Notes: a model not told the origin generated them from the sequence alone. A stretch of 64,000 nucleotides of DNA from Trichobilharzia szidati (GCA_944472155.2 OX235273.1:5429204-5493203), one strand, 5' to 3'; positions 21,945 through 33,189 are shown, numbered from the stretch's first letter. A program made the numbers and translations.

Positions 21945-22340
21945 GGCTTGTAGAAATGAAGACTTATCAGGATGAAATCCTTCTTCATAGACAATTCAAG
22001 GCTCTCGACTATAATTAAACACTTAACACCACCAACCGGGTGCTTCAACAATCTGGGAAAGATCCATCTCCATTCCTCGACACTGTGTATATCAGTTTGA
22101 GTGTGTTTGTGGAAACAAATACATACATCGTACAGAAAGGCGACTGTCTACTCGTGTGATGGATTATCTGTCACGGTGGTTGAAAACAGATGAAGTCAAA
22201 GTGCCACTAACAAAGTTCAATAACAAAGCACCTTGTAGACTATGGACATGATTTTGAGACTTTCAAGTCATTCACTGTTGTCAGTGAGCAGATTAACAAA
22301 CAGGAAGATGCTTGCAATTGCCAAAGAGGCTTGTGTAGAG
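21945..22340 (+). mobile_element. PLE-E relic, GIY-YIG
   Basis: Plus strand reads IPRHCVYQFECVCGNKYIH, RTERRLSTRVMDYLSRWLKT and LTKFNNKAPCRLWT: the VYQF.C.CG..YI..TER.LS.R start of a PLE GIY-YIG domain, with Gly of YIG changed to His. RT not present. Confidence 0.65.
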
Positions 22341-22734
22341 AAGAAAATGATGGTCACTCTCAATCTATCTTGGTAATTCTATGTTTTATTCTACTTCTTG
22401 CTACTACTATTTCTGATTCATTTAAAACTATCCTCTATCAACAACATTATCTTAACTCATTTGAATATCATTACTGTTATTATTATTATCAATATTATTT
22501 ATTTCGCGATTCTTGATATATCCAAGTTCTTTCACTCAATGATAACTAACTAATTGTTTATTTAAGTTAAGTGATGTAACTGAACCATGTAGGGCATTTG
22601 ATCTTAATCTTATATTACTCCCTGTATGTAGAGCATTCAGCTAAGGAGGATAAGGAATTCTACTGAAATTTGATGAATTCATAAAATTCTACCTAACTTC
22701 TGTTGATTTTCAAGTATCAGTTTGTAGGGATTTG
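22341..22734. other. AT-rich spacer
   Basis: No recognised feature. Confidence 0.35.
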
Positions 22735-23225
22735 ATTGGTTATTTACAGGATTTCATTATGAGCTGACATCGGTTAGAGAACGATTGGAAAACCAGCTAG
22801 GAGTACTGGAGAGTTAGCTGTTTTGGTCCTAGTTTGTGACTCTTCATCAGTACACTCCCATCGGGGTTTGACTAGAGACTGGTCCTATTCAGGTAGGTAG
22901 TTACCTGGGGTTCTTTTGGGAAGTTGTGACCAGATGGCTGCATCAGGTTGGGTGTGAGGACAAATACTCGCTAAAGACATCGGCTAACTGTCGCACTGCC
23001 GTGAATTGGCCATTGGATCGGATCCCAGTGGCTAAATCAATGGTCTACGAGTTTGTCTTGTATCCAAAAAGTTCTTGCTTCGAACCGTGATGGTAGGTGC
23101 GAACTCCTGAAGAGTCCCAAACTAGGTTGAAGAAGCAGCAGTCCAACACACCCAGGTAGTTTCCAATGGTTCTCTAATCGATGCCAGCTCATCTTGAAAT
23201 CCTGTAATCAATCAGATCAATTCCC
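22735..23225. mobile_element. HH-SINE inverted pair with a 165-bp loop
   Basis: Minus unit 22,735-22,865 (tail and hammerhead; core with C3 changed to A) and plus unit about 23,030-23,225 (head CCCAGTGGCTAAATCAATGG, hammerhead with CTGAAGA but broken stem II, tail to CCCTACAAACC). The loop (22,866-23,029) holds unrelated text. Confidence 0.75.
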
Positions 23226-23664
23226 TACAAACCAAAACTTCAATTAAAAGAGTATTCACCAAATAGGGTGTTTGCTTAAATCATCAAATGCCTTAACAGA
23301 CAAATTTGCTCTTTCTCATTAAATGTTTTGATTAATCTAAATGTTGAAAAGAATTAATGATCAGGTACTCAGAAGATTTTTAATCTTTGAACTTAAGAAT
23401 TAGTCATATTGATCAGTCAGATACTCAATGGATGAACTTTATGACTTTAAAAAACCAATTATCACGATCTTCACTTAAGCAGTTAGTTAGATTGACAAGA
23501 TGTAGTCAACAAAAAATCTGTGTATTTAATTAGAAATGAAATGTGCTTATGCATATGTTTCAGTAATTTTTAAATGAGGTTTCAGATTAAACACTTGCTG
23601 AATTCTTCCGCTGGTCATTCTCTACATTGTGGAATATATGCAGATTAGGTGATAAGAAGAAAGC
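23226..23664. other. AT-rich spacer
   Basis: No recognised feature. Confidence 0.35.
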
Positions 23665-23990
23665 AAGCGAGTCTGAATAGCTAGCTCATTGGTAACGTCA
23701 CTGACTGCAGCATTCACTGGTTGTCACGGATTCGAATCTCAGAAGGAGGGACATGAATTCCTCAAAGGTGATTGCAGATATGCCTTGTTGGCTGGTGATT
23801 CCCAACAGGGCTTATGGCCGGCTACCTCCAAGCATCTAATATCATCAATTCACAGTGCACTGTGATGCCGAGCTGCTTAGCTTCGTGGCCACGGTGCTAA
23901 CTTTACTGATTTAATTCAGTCTGCAGCAAATAGAGGACAAGATGCACGGCACCCGTTAGTGTCCATTCAAAGTATCTAATACAACCCTGC
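23665..23990 (+). mobile_element. SINE-D, near full length
   Basis: Head with A box TAGCTCATTGG and B box GGATTCGAATCTC about 45 bases apart, body GCCTTGTTGGCTGGTGA, GGCCACGGTGCTAACTTTAC, and end GTTAGTGTCCATTCAAAG. A fourth tRNA-derived SINE type by its head. Confidence 0.7.
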
Positions 23991-24237
23991 AGGATAATGA
24001 ACGCTTGTCAAAGGGAATTCCCCTTTCGACGAAGTCAACAACTCGTCTGTAGATTTATGAGTATATAACGGAAAGGTAAGAAATTTCTATAGCAATTTCT
24101 AGTCGATGTTCAAGGTATCACGGATAACAAGATTAAATAATGTATTAGGAATAAAGATTAAAAAACGTAATAGTAAGAAAAGTAAGCTGGAAGTTTGGAA
24201 AAAAGGATATTGAGATAATAATTATTCAAAATATCTT

Positions 24238-24435
24238 CAAGTTTAACCACGGACTGATATCATTTTGTAGAAGCATTTTAAACCAGGAAGTACTGAGGAG
24301 CCATTTCGTCCAAGTCTGGAAGTCGTAGAGAGAACGCCAGGGTTCGAAGCCAGGACCCTTCAACTACAAGTCAAGCTCCTAGACTATTCAACCACACTGG
24401 GAACAGATTCAATGGCCACCGCATGAATTCTCACT
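24238..24435 (-). mobile_element. HH-SINE, minus strand
   Basis: Tail variant CAAGTTTAACCACGGACTG (as at 17,066), hammerhead remnant CATTTCGTCCAAGTCTGG, head B box GGGTTCGAAGCC and A-box side CACACTGGGAAC. Confidence 0.65.
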
Positions 24436-25789
24436 TCTGCTAATTCGTAATTTTGGCACGAGTATTTCACCTTCCTCCCAACCGGATGGACCCCATGGAC
24501 CTCGCCATTTTACTAGAACTTCACTCAGCTTTATCCTGTAGAAATTCACTGGAAGGCATCAGAATAATTTTTTAAGAGTTAGTAGGGATTTAATTTGTCT
24601 CAAGTTGAGAAAATTGAATGTTTACGGTGGGTATGATAAAGACAATTGCTGAACGTATTTCGCTTGGGAAAATAGCACTGACTTGAATTTTCGGATCGTT
24701 AACGCTTCGGCTATTCCAAGACGTCTTATTTTCACTCCCTTTTCGAGGTTTGATTGGATTTGTTTTATAGAATTTCCAAGAATTTCTTAACTGAAGTTGA
24801 GTGTCTGGTGTTCATGCGATGTTCTGTTGCAGTGTTCTATTACAGTTCTGTTACACACTCATATTATCCCTGTGCTAAACAGGTTTGACGTTGTGTAACT
24901 GAGCGCGTTTTACAAACGAACACATGTTAAATGGACAGTTTAGCTGTCTGAATAGCTTCCCGGAAGAAATTGTTACTCATGGAATAGCAACGAAGTACAT
25001 TTTAGTGATAGATCATGAAAGTCACAGTATCACACTTTTAAATTCGAGATTCAGTGTCAGAATAGTTTTCAGGGCAACCTACGCCTATTTATCAGATGTC
25101 TTTGGTTTCCTGTTCTTGTCTATGAATCTGGTTGGAAAACCGTTTTTCAACTTGGTTCTCGTCAGCTTGATGTTCCCGTAACTCCAGTGAGTGATGGTAC
25201 TATAAATCACAATTGAACCCAGTACATACACGGTGTATGGGAAATGGTAATGTCGAACTGTAGTGAGTAAGGCTAAATAAGTCAAGTAAGCAAGCCTATA
25301 ACTAACTAACTGACTAACTAACTAACTAACTAGCTGACCAACTAATCCAGCCTATATTTTGAAATTGCCCTAAATTTTATAAACTTTTCTCCACATAACA
25401 TTTACATAAATTCTTTCAAACCAGACTATCCATTATCTTACTTCACGTTGAAGTAATAAAATTTTTGAAATAATTGAACATCTTTTCATTTCATTAAACA
25501 GTAGGATGTTTTGTAGATTAGAACAAGTCTAATTTGATTTATGTCAGTATATTTTTTAAAGAAGAATTTTAAAGCATTAAAAAAAATCATTGTCTGATGT
25601 TTACTGTTTAGCCTTTCTACACTACCATTTGATCTTATTAGGCCGAAAATTTCACAAAGATTGAAGTCAGAAATCGTTTAGAGCTAAACATTAAGTGGAG
25701 TCTTTGTATTAGATTGATAGTAGCAAGCAGTGGGTTTGAGGAAGCGTGTTTCGTCTTATTTCAGACTTGTCTGTTGGATGGACTTGTAA
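24436..25789. other. Long AT-rich stretch with a (CTAA)n run
   Basis: Microsatellite of CTAA/ACTA units at 25,297-25,335. The minus frame at 25,085-25,285 contains LKNGFPTRFIDKNRKPKT, similar to the PLE linker (NGYP.RFIDKN.KP), so an old PLE remnant is possible. Otherwise nothing recognised. Confidence 0.4.
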
Positions 25790-25795
25790 AACCGG

Positions 25796-25845
25796 TGAGT
25801 ACTGGTCAGCTGTTTCGTCCTAGTTTGAGACTCTTCCTCAGTACG
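25796..25845 (-). ncRNA. Hammerhead motif, minus arm, core damaged
   Basis: Stem I GTACTG/CAGTAC is perfect, stem II and GAAA are kept, but the core reads AGGAAGA (C3 and U4 changed) and the cleavage triplet is GAC. Probably inactive. Confidence 0.5.
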
Positions 25846-26134
25846 CACCCCCCCCCGGGGTTCGAACCCAAAACCTTCTGTTTACATGGTGAGCTAGTAG
25901 ACCATTGAGCCATTGGGACCCGATCCAATGGTTCTCGAAATCTAACTTCTGCCAATTCACGACATAGCGCGAGGCAGTAACTCATCAAAGAAGACATTAC
26001 GAAATGGTCATGCTATGTCGTCAATTGGCAGAAGTTAGAATTCAAGGACCATTGGGTCGGGTCCGAGTGGCTCAATGGTCTACGAGCTCACCTTGTAACC
26101 AGAAGGTCCTGGGTTCGAACCATGTCGGTGGTTG

Positions 26135-26182
26135 TGTAATGCTGAAGAGTACAAACTAGGACGAAACAGCTGTCCAGTACTC
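26135..26182 (+). ncRNA. Hammerhead motif, plus arm
   Basis: Core CTGAAGA (26,142-26,148), GAAA, stem III ACAGCTGT, cleavage GTC (26,172-26,174), stem I GTAATG against CAGTAC with one mismatch. Stem II is shortened by one base and weakened. Confidence 0.5.
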
Positions 26183-26280
26183 CCAGGTTTTCCAGTGGTT
26201 CTCAAGCTGATGTCAACTTAAGATGAGATCCTTCATGCAATGAAACAAAATCCCTAAAAAACCAAAACTTGATGCTGTAC

Positions 26281-26679
26281 TTGTATCCCAAGTAATTGAG
26301 GATTCTCTCAACGAGACTCGAACCCAACAGCTATCGTGACAGATTTCAAATGAAGAACTTTAGTGGGTAAAACGAAGGATTAAATCTGTATAAAGCAAGC
26401 TAGTAATTGTTTGAACACATTGGTAATGATTATGAGTAATAAATTCTGCTCAAAATATTATTCATTTATTGACACTGCGTATTAGTTCAAATAAATTTAA
26501 CTAATAGGTTATCGAAGTCTAACAGAGTCGCTGACTTCCGAATAATGACTTGAGTTATATGTAATTCAGATGAATTTATCGTCACATAAGAAACATTTCC
26601 TTTTCAGGCGTGTATGTGTTTGCGTTGCTCTTAGAACGTTTCTAAAATAAATGTTGAGTAATGTTTACTTCCACTTCTG
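26281..26679. other. Spacer
   Basis: No recognised feature. Confidence 0.35.
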
Positions 26680-26870
26680 TGTGCTGAACATAGAGCTTCA
26701 AGCGTGAGCTTTTTTCATAGGGTAGGGTTGCTAGGCTCATGCTCAGTCTTCTCTTTTCATCGACTTTACCACCTGTTGGATATGATTTAAGACTGCGTCG
26801 CGCGGAACTCAAATGCAGACCACCTGAATGGTTGGCAAGTATTCAACTACTAAACCTCTATACGTACTGT
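26680..26870 (-). mobile_element. SINE-B relic, minus strand
   Basis: Minus strand: CTGAGCATGAGCCTAGCAAC, then GCTTGAAGCTCTATGTTCAG, matching the SINE-B body and end. The head is too diverged to confirm its boxes. Confidence 0.55.
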
Positions 26871-27284
26871 TGAGTAACGTCCTGCCTGTTTAAAATACTT
26901 GAATAACGAGTCATACAACTGATGAATGCAGGATACAAATTCATGCTAAGTGGTGTAAAGCAGTGGCCAGGAAGATCATCGCCTAGGTTTCACACTAAAA
27001 TCAGCAACCGTTATCTGCAGACCTGAAGAAACCGATTTCTCGTCAGAGAGTCAGACTTATTCTCCGTAATTAAGTCATCAGTTACTGATGAGTGAATTGA
27101 AAAAATAAACTCATGTAATTAGATAACTAATGGTCCAGTGATTCAAACAAAATTTGAGAGGACGAAAAGTTACAATTTGTGGGTTAATCAGTTCTAACCT
27201 TTAAGGTAAGAGCAGACTTTTCATGTGCCAGGCTGTTAACGACACTTCATTGTGTTCTAATTCATGGATAATCCCCATCCAGGC
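26871..27284. other. Spacer
   Basis: No recognised feature. Confidence 0.35.
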
Positions 27285-28545
27285 ATTAATGAAAACGAAA
27301 CAGGCAGTTCAGCGAAAAGTCTCTATTTTGGGAGGCGAATTCATTTTCTTAGCTGTACAATCGCAAATATTTATGTCTTATTTCGTGTGCATGTGTATAT
27401 TAAGTTTGTCAAACAAAAATACAATTGGTTATGTTATTTGAACTAAACAGGTGAAGATTGGTAATTGGAGTTACGTAATACAAAATCAGTCAAGAAAATT
27501 AGGTGTTAATGAAATTAGGGTAGTAACAAAGGTGATGAGTTGTCACAAACAGTTGTTAAAAAGAAGTTATGTAATAATATGAATAGTTTGATGATTGATT
27601 TGTACTCAGCATATACATAGGAACAAAGTGGAGAATACGAAATTACGTAAGAGCTCTAAATGAATACAAGAATTATAAGCAATTAAAGAACAGGCAAAGA
27701 AACAAAATTAAGTCATCAAAATCAAAAAATAAGACAAAATAAAATAAAAAGTTGTTACCAAGACAGTAGAAGTGGTTGAGTAATCCCTTTCTGTATGCAC
27801 ATCTCCGGTTTTTCTATGTGAATGGCCAGAGCTTCAGCGATACGCAGAAGACAAAACCGTATTGCCTTTGGTAAGTTATTCTTGACTCTCTGGATTAATT
27901 TGAAGGAAGCGTTTGTTGAGATGGAATGATCAGTGTTAAGATGGTGTTTAATTATCGCACTCCTTATTGCACCACTATTGCCTTTTCGCAACCATGCTGG
28001 ATAGTGTTCTTGAATCCTCTTGGACTGGGTGCGCGTCGAACAACCAATGTACCTGGTTGGCTCCACAGCAACAGGTGAACTGATATATGCACACAAAAGG
28101 GGTCAGATGCGGGATCTCGTCCTCGAGGCTTCTTCAGATCAGTGGGCGACTGGAGAACATTATTCTTAGCTTTGCCGCAACGAATGTTCTTCTCAGAGAT
28201 GATGTGATCCTTCTCTTGAGAATATCGCTTGCTAAATCTCCCTTGAAATCCAGGTTCATGTAGAGATTCTTTTCAGGCGCAAGGGAAGTTTCATTTCTCC
28301 AAATTCTTGGTTTGATATTTTTGTCAATGAATCTTATTGGGTATCCATTTTGGATGAAGCTTTCTTTCGGAATATCTTATTCTGTTTCTAAAGCATCGGA
28401 ACTACAGATGCGTCGGATGCGGGTGGCAAGAGATTTAATTAAATTCCGCTTTTGTTTAATGGGTACCCAGCTATAGAAGCTTGTTAATTGACCATTCGAA
28501 TTAGCTTTTCCATGGATCAATCTTCTTAGGCTCTGGACGTCTCAC
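27285..28545 (-). mobile_element. PLE-B, RT C-terminus, GIY-YIG and 3' region
   Basis: Minus strand, in order: NGQLTSFYSWVPIKQKRNLI, linker NGYPIRFIDKNIKPRIWRNE, LDFKGDLASDILKRRITSSL, VCIYQFTCCC (GIY-YIG start) and, after a frameshift, RYIGCSTRTQSKRIQEHYPA to the stop near 27,755. The 3' non-coding part runs to the palindrome block at 27,290-27,350. One internal stop and at least one frameshift are present. The 5' two thirds of the RT is missing. Confidence 0.85.
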
Positions 28546-29084
28546 TGGACACCAAATCTTGTGACGATGTGGCAAGGTGTTTACCTAGGGACTTCACACT
28601 ATTGGTTAAATACCTGGTGAGCTCGTGGATGCATATTGCTGAATAGATTTGATTTATCCTAGTTTCCAGTGGTTCTCTAAATGAGTGTGGTAAGTTTCAA
28701 CATCTACCGCCAAATCCAGAATGTGCATATTGTGAAAAAAGACAAAAGGTTTCTCTACTGCATTAAAAAAACGCTTCCTTATGTACTACAAAAACAGAGA
28801 ATCACTATGGATATAGAAAAGAATAGGCTTCACTTGAGTTATACTTGGGTCTATAGACTGCAAATGTTTTTATTTGGCTGATAGTAGTTAACAGTAGAGT
28901 AAACGATGGGTGTTTCATCCTCTTTCTGACTCATCAACCGGAAATACTTGTAATTCTGTGACTGGTATTACTCCTACTTAGACTCAAACCTGCCACCCAT
29001 CTTTTTTAACATGGAATTAATTGGTTGGTGAGAGTTATTCGTACTTTTTGAAGCCTGATTATCTAAGTTACTCAGCATTCTAAT
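28546..29084. other. Spacer
   Basis: No recognised feature. Confidence 0.35.
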
Positions 29085-29650
29085 GTTGCCTCACATTTTA
29101 AAAGCTGTGCTATCCGGTAGACGGGATCTGTCAGGCACACGAGTTATCATTAGAGGAAAAAACCTAACCACGTCTAGTTCTGCACACTTTATTTATTCTC
29201 TGACATTCAGCCTGTCAACAGGTGTTTCTGTTATATACATCTACATTTGCCTAAAGCCTTGAAATAACTATTTTAAGCAGCTATCGTGCACTGACGTGAA
29301 CCCTTTGTTTTTCCGTCTGTTTTGATTGCCGGATTCCTATTGGCTGTTAATACTTTTAATGCATCAATGAATTGCTGCATTCCCAAGTCATTCTGACTGT
29401 ATATATACACAGAGTTTCTGTCCACCAGTTTGACTGTTGTTTGAGACAGTAAAAGTTCTCTCTTATCGATGTCCAGTATTTTCTTTTGTCTTGTCTGTCG
29501 ACGGTGTTATCCATGTTGTTGTTGACGTGCAGTGAGGACAGATTAGTCAGCTCATTAAGTTATTCAGTCGCTCGTAGTCCACTAGGTCGTAGTTCCAGTC
29601 ATAACACTTTCAATTAATAAATTAATTCTATTAGTCCTAAGCATAATAAC
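29085..29650 (+). mobile_element. Possible solo LTR
   Basis: Begins TGTTGCCTCACATTTT and ends CATAATAACA, with CCTATTGGCTG and TATATATACAC about 60 bases apart, an arrangement that looks like an LTR promoter. There is no second copy in the window to confirm the ends and no target duplication I can trust. Confidence 0.25.
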
Positions 29651-29651
29651 A

Positions 29652-29716
29652 CACCGTGCTGAAGTTTCTGTAGCAGGTTTGTTTACAGGGTGGGGTTGCT
29701 AGCCTCACGCCTGAGA
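29652..29716 (-). mobile_element. Inverted 5' fragment of the RTE LINE
   Basis: CTGAAGTTTCTGTAGCAGG to GCCTCACGCCTGAG is the reverse complement of the RTE segment just upstream of the endonuclease (compare 545-595). It abuts a plus-strand RTE, the pattern expected for 5' inversion (twin priming). Confidence 0.7.
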
Positions 29717-31395
29717 AAGGGGACTCCTAAATCGACCACCGCCTACAACGCGCCCAGCAACACCAAAAACGGAGACAGAGCTACCAGAGAACACCAACCC
29801 CCCGACGAAATCAGAAGTCCTGAAGGCAATCAAGATGCTAAAAGCTGGAAAAGCAGCAGGACCAGATGAAATCCCAGCAGAATCATTGAAAACGGACCCA
29901 GAGACAACAGCGGACTTGATGACGCCACTACTGGAGAAGGTGTGGAAAGAAGGCAAAGTACTCGAGGATTGGAAGAAAGGATACTTATTCAAACTACCAA
30001 AGAAAGGAGACCTAAGTCAATGCAAGAACTGGCGCGGAATTATGCTCCTGTCCATCCCAAGCAAAATACTAAGTCGCATCATCCTGCAGAGAATCAAACA
30101 AGCCGTGGATGAAAAATTTCGACCGGAACATGCTGGATTCAGGAGAAACAAGTCATGCATCGATCAGATCGCCACACTACGGATCATCATTGAACAAAGC
30201 TTGGAGTGGCAGTCACCTCTCTATCTCAACTTCATCGACTTTGAAAAGGCCTTTGACTGCGTCGATCAAGAGGTGATTTGGAAACTACTTCGCTACTACG
30301 GGGTGCCACCGACAATTATACATCTCATCCAACAGTTGTATGACAACGCTGCATGCCATGTAATCCACAACGGGAAACTTACGGAATCCTTCGAAGTGAG
30401 GACAGGAGTAAGACAAGGCTGCCTACTACCGCCAATGATTTTCCTGACTGCAGTAGACTGGATAATGCGACAAACAGCAGGCAACGAGGAAACAGGCATA
30501 AAATGGACTCACACAAAATACTTGGAGGATCTGGACTTCGCCGACCATGGCATATGTCTGATTTCCCAAAAACTGGAAGATATGCAAGTGAAAAGCAACA
30601 AGTTAGAAGAAGAAGCATCCAGAGAAGATAGGACTTCAGGTGAACATTGATGAAATAGAGGTGATGAAAATCCCTGGGCAACACCACCAACAGCAACAAC
30701 AACAACTGACAACAATCAGCATAAATGGGAGGAACCTGAAAGAAACTACCTCCTTTACCTACCTACCTATGAGGCATCGTTTCAACTGCAGGCGGAACTG
30801 ACGAGGATATCAAAGCAAGGATCGGGAAAGCAAGATAAGCTTTCACTACTCTCAAGTCTGTGTGGAAGTCAACAGCACTCAGCGTCAAAAATAACATCCG
30901 GATTTTCAACTCCAATGTGAAGTCAGTGCTACTCACTATACGGATCAGAGACTTGGCCAGCGCGTCATAAAGAGCATCTCAAACAAACTACAGACCTTCA
31001 TTAACAGTTGCCTTCGCTCAATACTCAGGATCAGATGGCCGGCCAGAAAAGATCAGCAACAGAGATCTCTGGCATTGAGCAAACCAACTCAGCAGGAACC
31101 GATTGTGAAACAAATAGGCAGGAGAAAATGGAGATGGATTGGCCAAACTCTGAGGAAACAATGCGTTAAGTGACATCACTAGACAAAGCATCGCTCGAGT
31201 GGAACCCGAATGGGAAGTTGCGAGTTGGTCGTCAGTGCGAGGGTGACTTGGATGAGGTCATGTGAAGAGGAGATGAAAACGTGTGGGCAGACTTGGAGCC
31301 AGGTGAAGACTGTAGCGGAGAGCCGAACGCAATGGAGACGCACGGCTGAAGCCCTATGTTCCTGTAGGAATTAAAGGATACAATAATAATAATAA
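29717..31395 (+). mobile_element. RTE LINE copy, RT domain to 3' end
   Basis: Longest RTE segment in the window. The RT domain is open from 29,718 to 30,650; the connector and C-terminal part to LCSCRN at about 31,365 is broken by frameshifts; ends with the AAAGGATACAATAATAATAA tail. The endonuclease is replaced by the inverted fragment at its left. Confidence 0.85.
29718..30650 (+). CDS. RTE reverse transcriptase, truncated, catalytic box altered
   Basis: Frame opens in LNRPPPTTRPATPKTETELP (no Met needed; first ATG 29,835). RT motifs in order: GKAAGPDEIPAE (motif 0/1), PKKGDLSQCKNWRGIMLL, FRPEHAGFRRNKSCIDQI, LNFIDFEKAFDCVD (motif A), EVRTGVRQGCLLPPMIF (motif B), LEDLDFADHGICLIS (motif C). 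In motif C the expected FADDICL reads FADHGICL: three extra bases replace the second catalytic Asp by His-Gly, which should abolish polymerase activity. The frame ends at GEH and a stop, where the intact family continues into NIDKTEVMKI. Confidence 0.85.
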   Translation, partial: RGLLNRPPPTTRPATPKTETELPENTNPPTKSEVLKAIKMLKAGKAAGPDEIPAESLKTDPETTADLMTPLLEKVWKEGKVLEDWKKGYLFKLPKKGDLSQCKNWRGIMLLSIPSKILSRIILQRIKQAVDEKFRPEHAGFRRNKSCIDQIATLRIIIEQSLEWQSPLYLNFIDFEKAFDCVDQEVIWKLLRYYGVPPTIIHLIQQLYDNAACHVIHNGKLTESFEVRTGVRQGCLLPPMIFLTAVDWIMRQTAGNEETGIKWTHTKYLEDLDFADHGICLISQKLEDMQVKSNKLEEEASREDRTSGEH

Positions 31396-31570
31396 CGCAC
31401 TGAAGGCAACTCATCGCCACAAAGTAGATGAGCTAAGGATGCCTGGTATCACAAAAGATCTTGTAGTTGGACTAAAACAACCAATGAACGCCATCTGTTT
31501 CCTGCCTATACCTATAGTGAAACATTTGCCTACAAATTAAACTCACAAATAGACTGTGTTTGGGTGTTAA
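31396..31570. other. Short spacer
   Basis: No recognised feature. Confidence 0.35.
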
Positions 31571-31574
31571 GATG

Positions 31575-31670
31575 AAAAACGTGAAACAAGTAGCTCACCA
31601 AAGAGTCTCTTTTCGGTGAGTTCATTTTGTTACGTATACAATCCCATTTTCCTCTCACAAACAGAATAGT
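31575..31670 (-). mobile_element. PLE-B terminal palindrome block
   Basis: Minus sense: GTATACGTAACAAAATGAAC, then ACCGAAAAGAGACTCTTTGG, the family palindrome. Isolated from coding sequence. Confidence 0.45.
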
Positions 31671-31734
31671 AACGAAAGGGATAAGTTTTTATAATCAATA
31701 CATATGAGATTATATATGTCTAAACCAAGTTCAC

Positions 31735-33140
31735 TTCTAAAAGTTTGGAAAAATTTGGGTATTGGGTATATGATATTCATTACAATAAAGGTCTTCTTGT
31801 ATTTCCCAATGAACAAATGAAAAACAAAACGATATTGCCGATTTTACTCAAGTTTCGCTATTTAATGCTGCTGCTAATAGCTTCATCGAAGTAGCAATAT
31901 TAAACCAGAATTTACAAAATCTCCTCAGCTTATGTATAACAACTTAATCATCGTTCCTCAGTACGGGGTCATTTTTCGTTGTCATATTGGCCGATTGGTT
32001 AAGATAACAAAGCCAAGTGTGTGTGAATTATTGGATTTCATAAATGTGTAAAATTATAAAAGCACCATGTGTTTCCATACTGAAATCGCTTAGCATTGCT
32101 TCTAAGACAAGCACACTCTCTGATAACGGACGAGAAAGAAAAAGAAGAAGAAATATCAAACTGAAATTCTCAAGGAAAACAACTACCCAAAGAACTTCAT
32201 CAACAAAATCAACACTGATATTAAGTATGGTCGAAAACGTATTCCGAAAACATGAACCTCAACAATTGTCATTCCCTATGGAGCTGAGACGTAAGACAAT
32301 ATCAGAAGAGTACTCAGTAAGCTCAACATCAGAGTTCTCTTGAAAACATCAGACACACTGCGAAACAACATTGTCCCTATAAAAGACCAAATCCGTAAAG
32401 ATTCTCTATCTAATTGTGTCTATAAAATAAAATGCTCGATTGGAATGTGATGCCATATACATCAAACAAACATCACTTGAGAGAAATCGAAATCACAAGA
32501 ATTGAACACCATCGAGCATCTCTTTGACCAACGAGAGATTCAGATGAACTACAAAAGCTTGAAAAATCATCAACCATAGGTCTACATGCTATAGAATCAA
32601 GCCACAAAATGGACTTTGATAATATTGAAATTATCCAGAGAAATTTCAGAATTCACAAAGAACCTCTAATATCAGAAGCACTTCACATCAAATGGAATTC
32701 AAATTGTCTGAATAGGACTGATTGGCCAAGACAGAATCTGACCTGGTTACAACACCCCCATCCCCCATGAAGTGACAAAATCAACACGAATGTGATAATC
32801 AATTTCATTATGTAAAAACACGATGCTTGTATAATTTTACACACTTTTCAAGTCCAATCATCTACACACACTTGGTTTTGTTATCTTTACCTATCGGCCA
32901 AACTGACAACGAAAACTGACCCCATACTGAGGAACGATGATTAAGTTGTTATATATAAGCTGAGGAGATTTTGCAAATTCTGGTTTAACATTACTATTCG
33001 ATAAAGCTATTAGCTGCATAAAATAGTGAAACTTTAGTAAAATCGGCGATATCGTTTTGTTTTTCATTCCATTATTGGGAAATACAAGAAAACCTTTATT
33101 ATAATGAATATCATATGAGAAGTTTAATAAGAGTATTACA
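31735..33140 (+). mobile_element. PLE-D relic with inverted terminal arms
   Basis: Arms of about 320 bp: 31,740-32,060 (plus) and 32,815-33,130 (its reverse complement; for example CAGTACGGGGTCATTTTTCG against GAAAACTGACCCCATACTG). Between them lies plus-strand PLE sequence 32,070-32,760: NYPKNFINKINTDIKYGRKR, a linker, and after frameshifts NCVYKIKCS, AIYIKQTSLERN and LHAIESSHKMDFDNIEIIQR. YIG has become YIK. About 230 codons of PLE C-terminus remain. Confidence 0.75.
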
Positions 33141-33189
33141 GTTAAGCGGTGAGATAAGTAATTTAATGCATTAACTGTAATCAGGATGA

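Larger units (their letters stand above)
25790..26280. mobile_element. HH-SINE inverted pair, extended fold-back
   Basis: Minus unit 25,790-25,925 and plus unit about 26,055-26,280. The pairing continues inward past both tRNA heads (CTTCTGCCAATTCACGACAT at 25,948-25,967 against CTATGTCGTCAATTGGCAG at about 26,010-26,030), so the inverted repeat is nearly continuous with a loop of about 45 bases. Plus head: A box TGGCTCAATGG, anticodon-like CTTGTAA, B box GGTTCGAACC, suggesting a tRNA-Thr (TGT) ancestor. Confidence 0.85.

Noticed and set aside
25297..25335. CRISPR-like or telomere-like repeat
   Set aside because: It is a simple CTAA/ACTA microsatellite with no spacers and no telomeric unit.
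26060..26140. A functional tRNA-Thr gene
   Set aside because: The head resembles tRNA-Thr (CTTGTAA) but continues straight into the hammerhead and SINE tail in every copy.
31840..31990. Hammerhead in the PLE-D arms
   Set aside because: CTGAGGA and CTGACAACGAAAAC occur on the arm, but I could not arrange stems and a cleavage triplet in hammerhead order.
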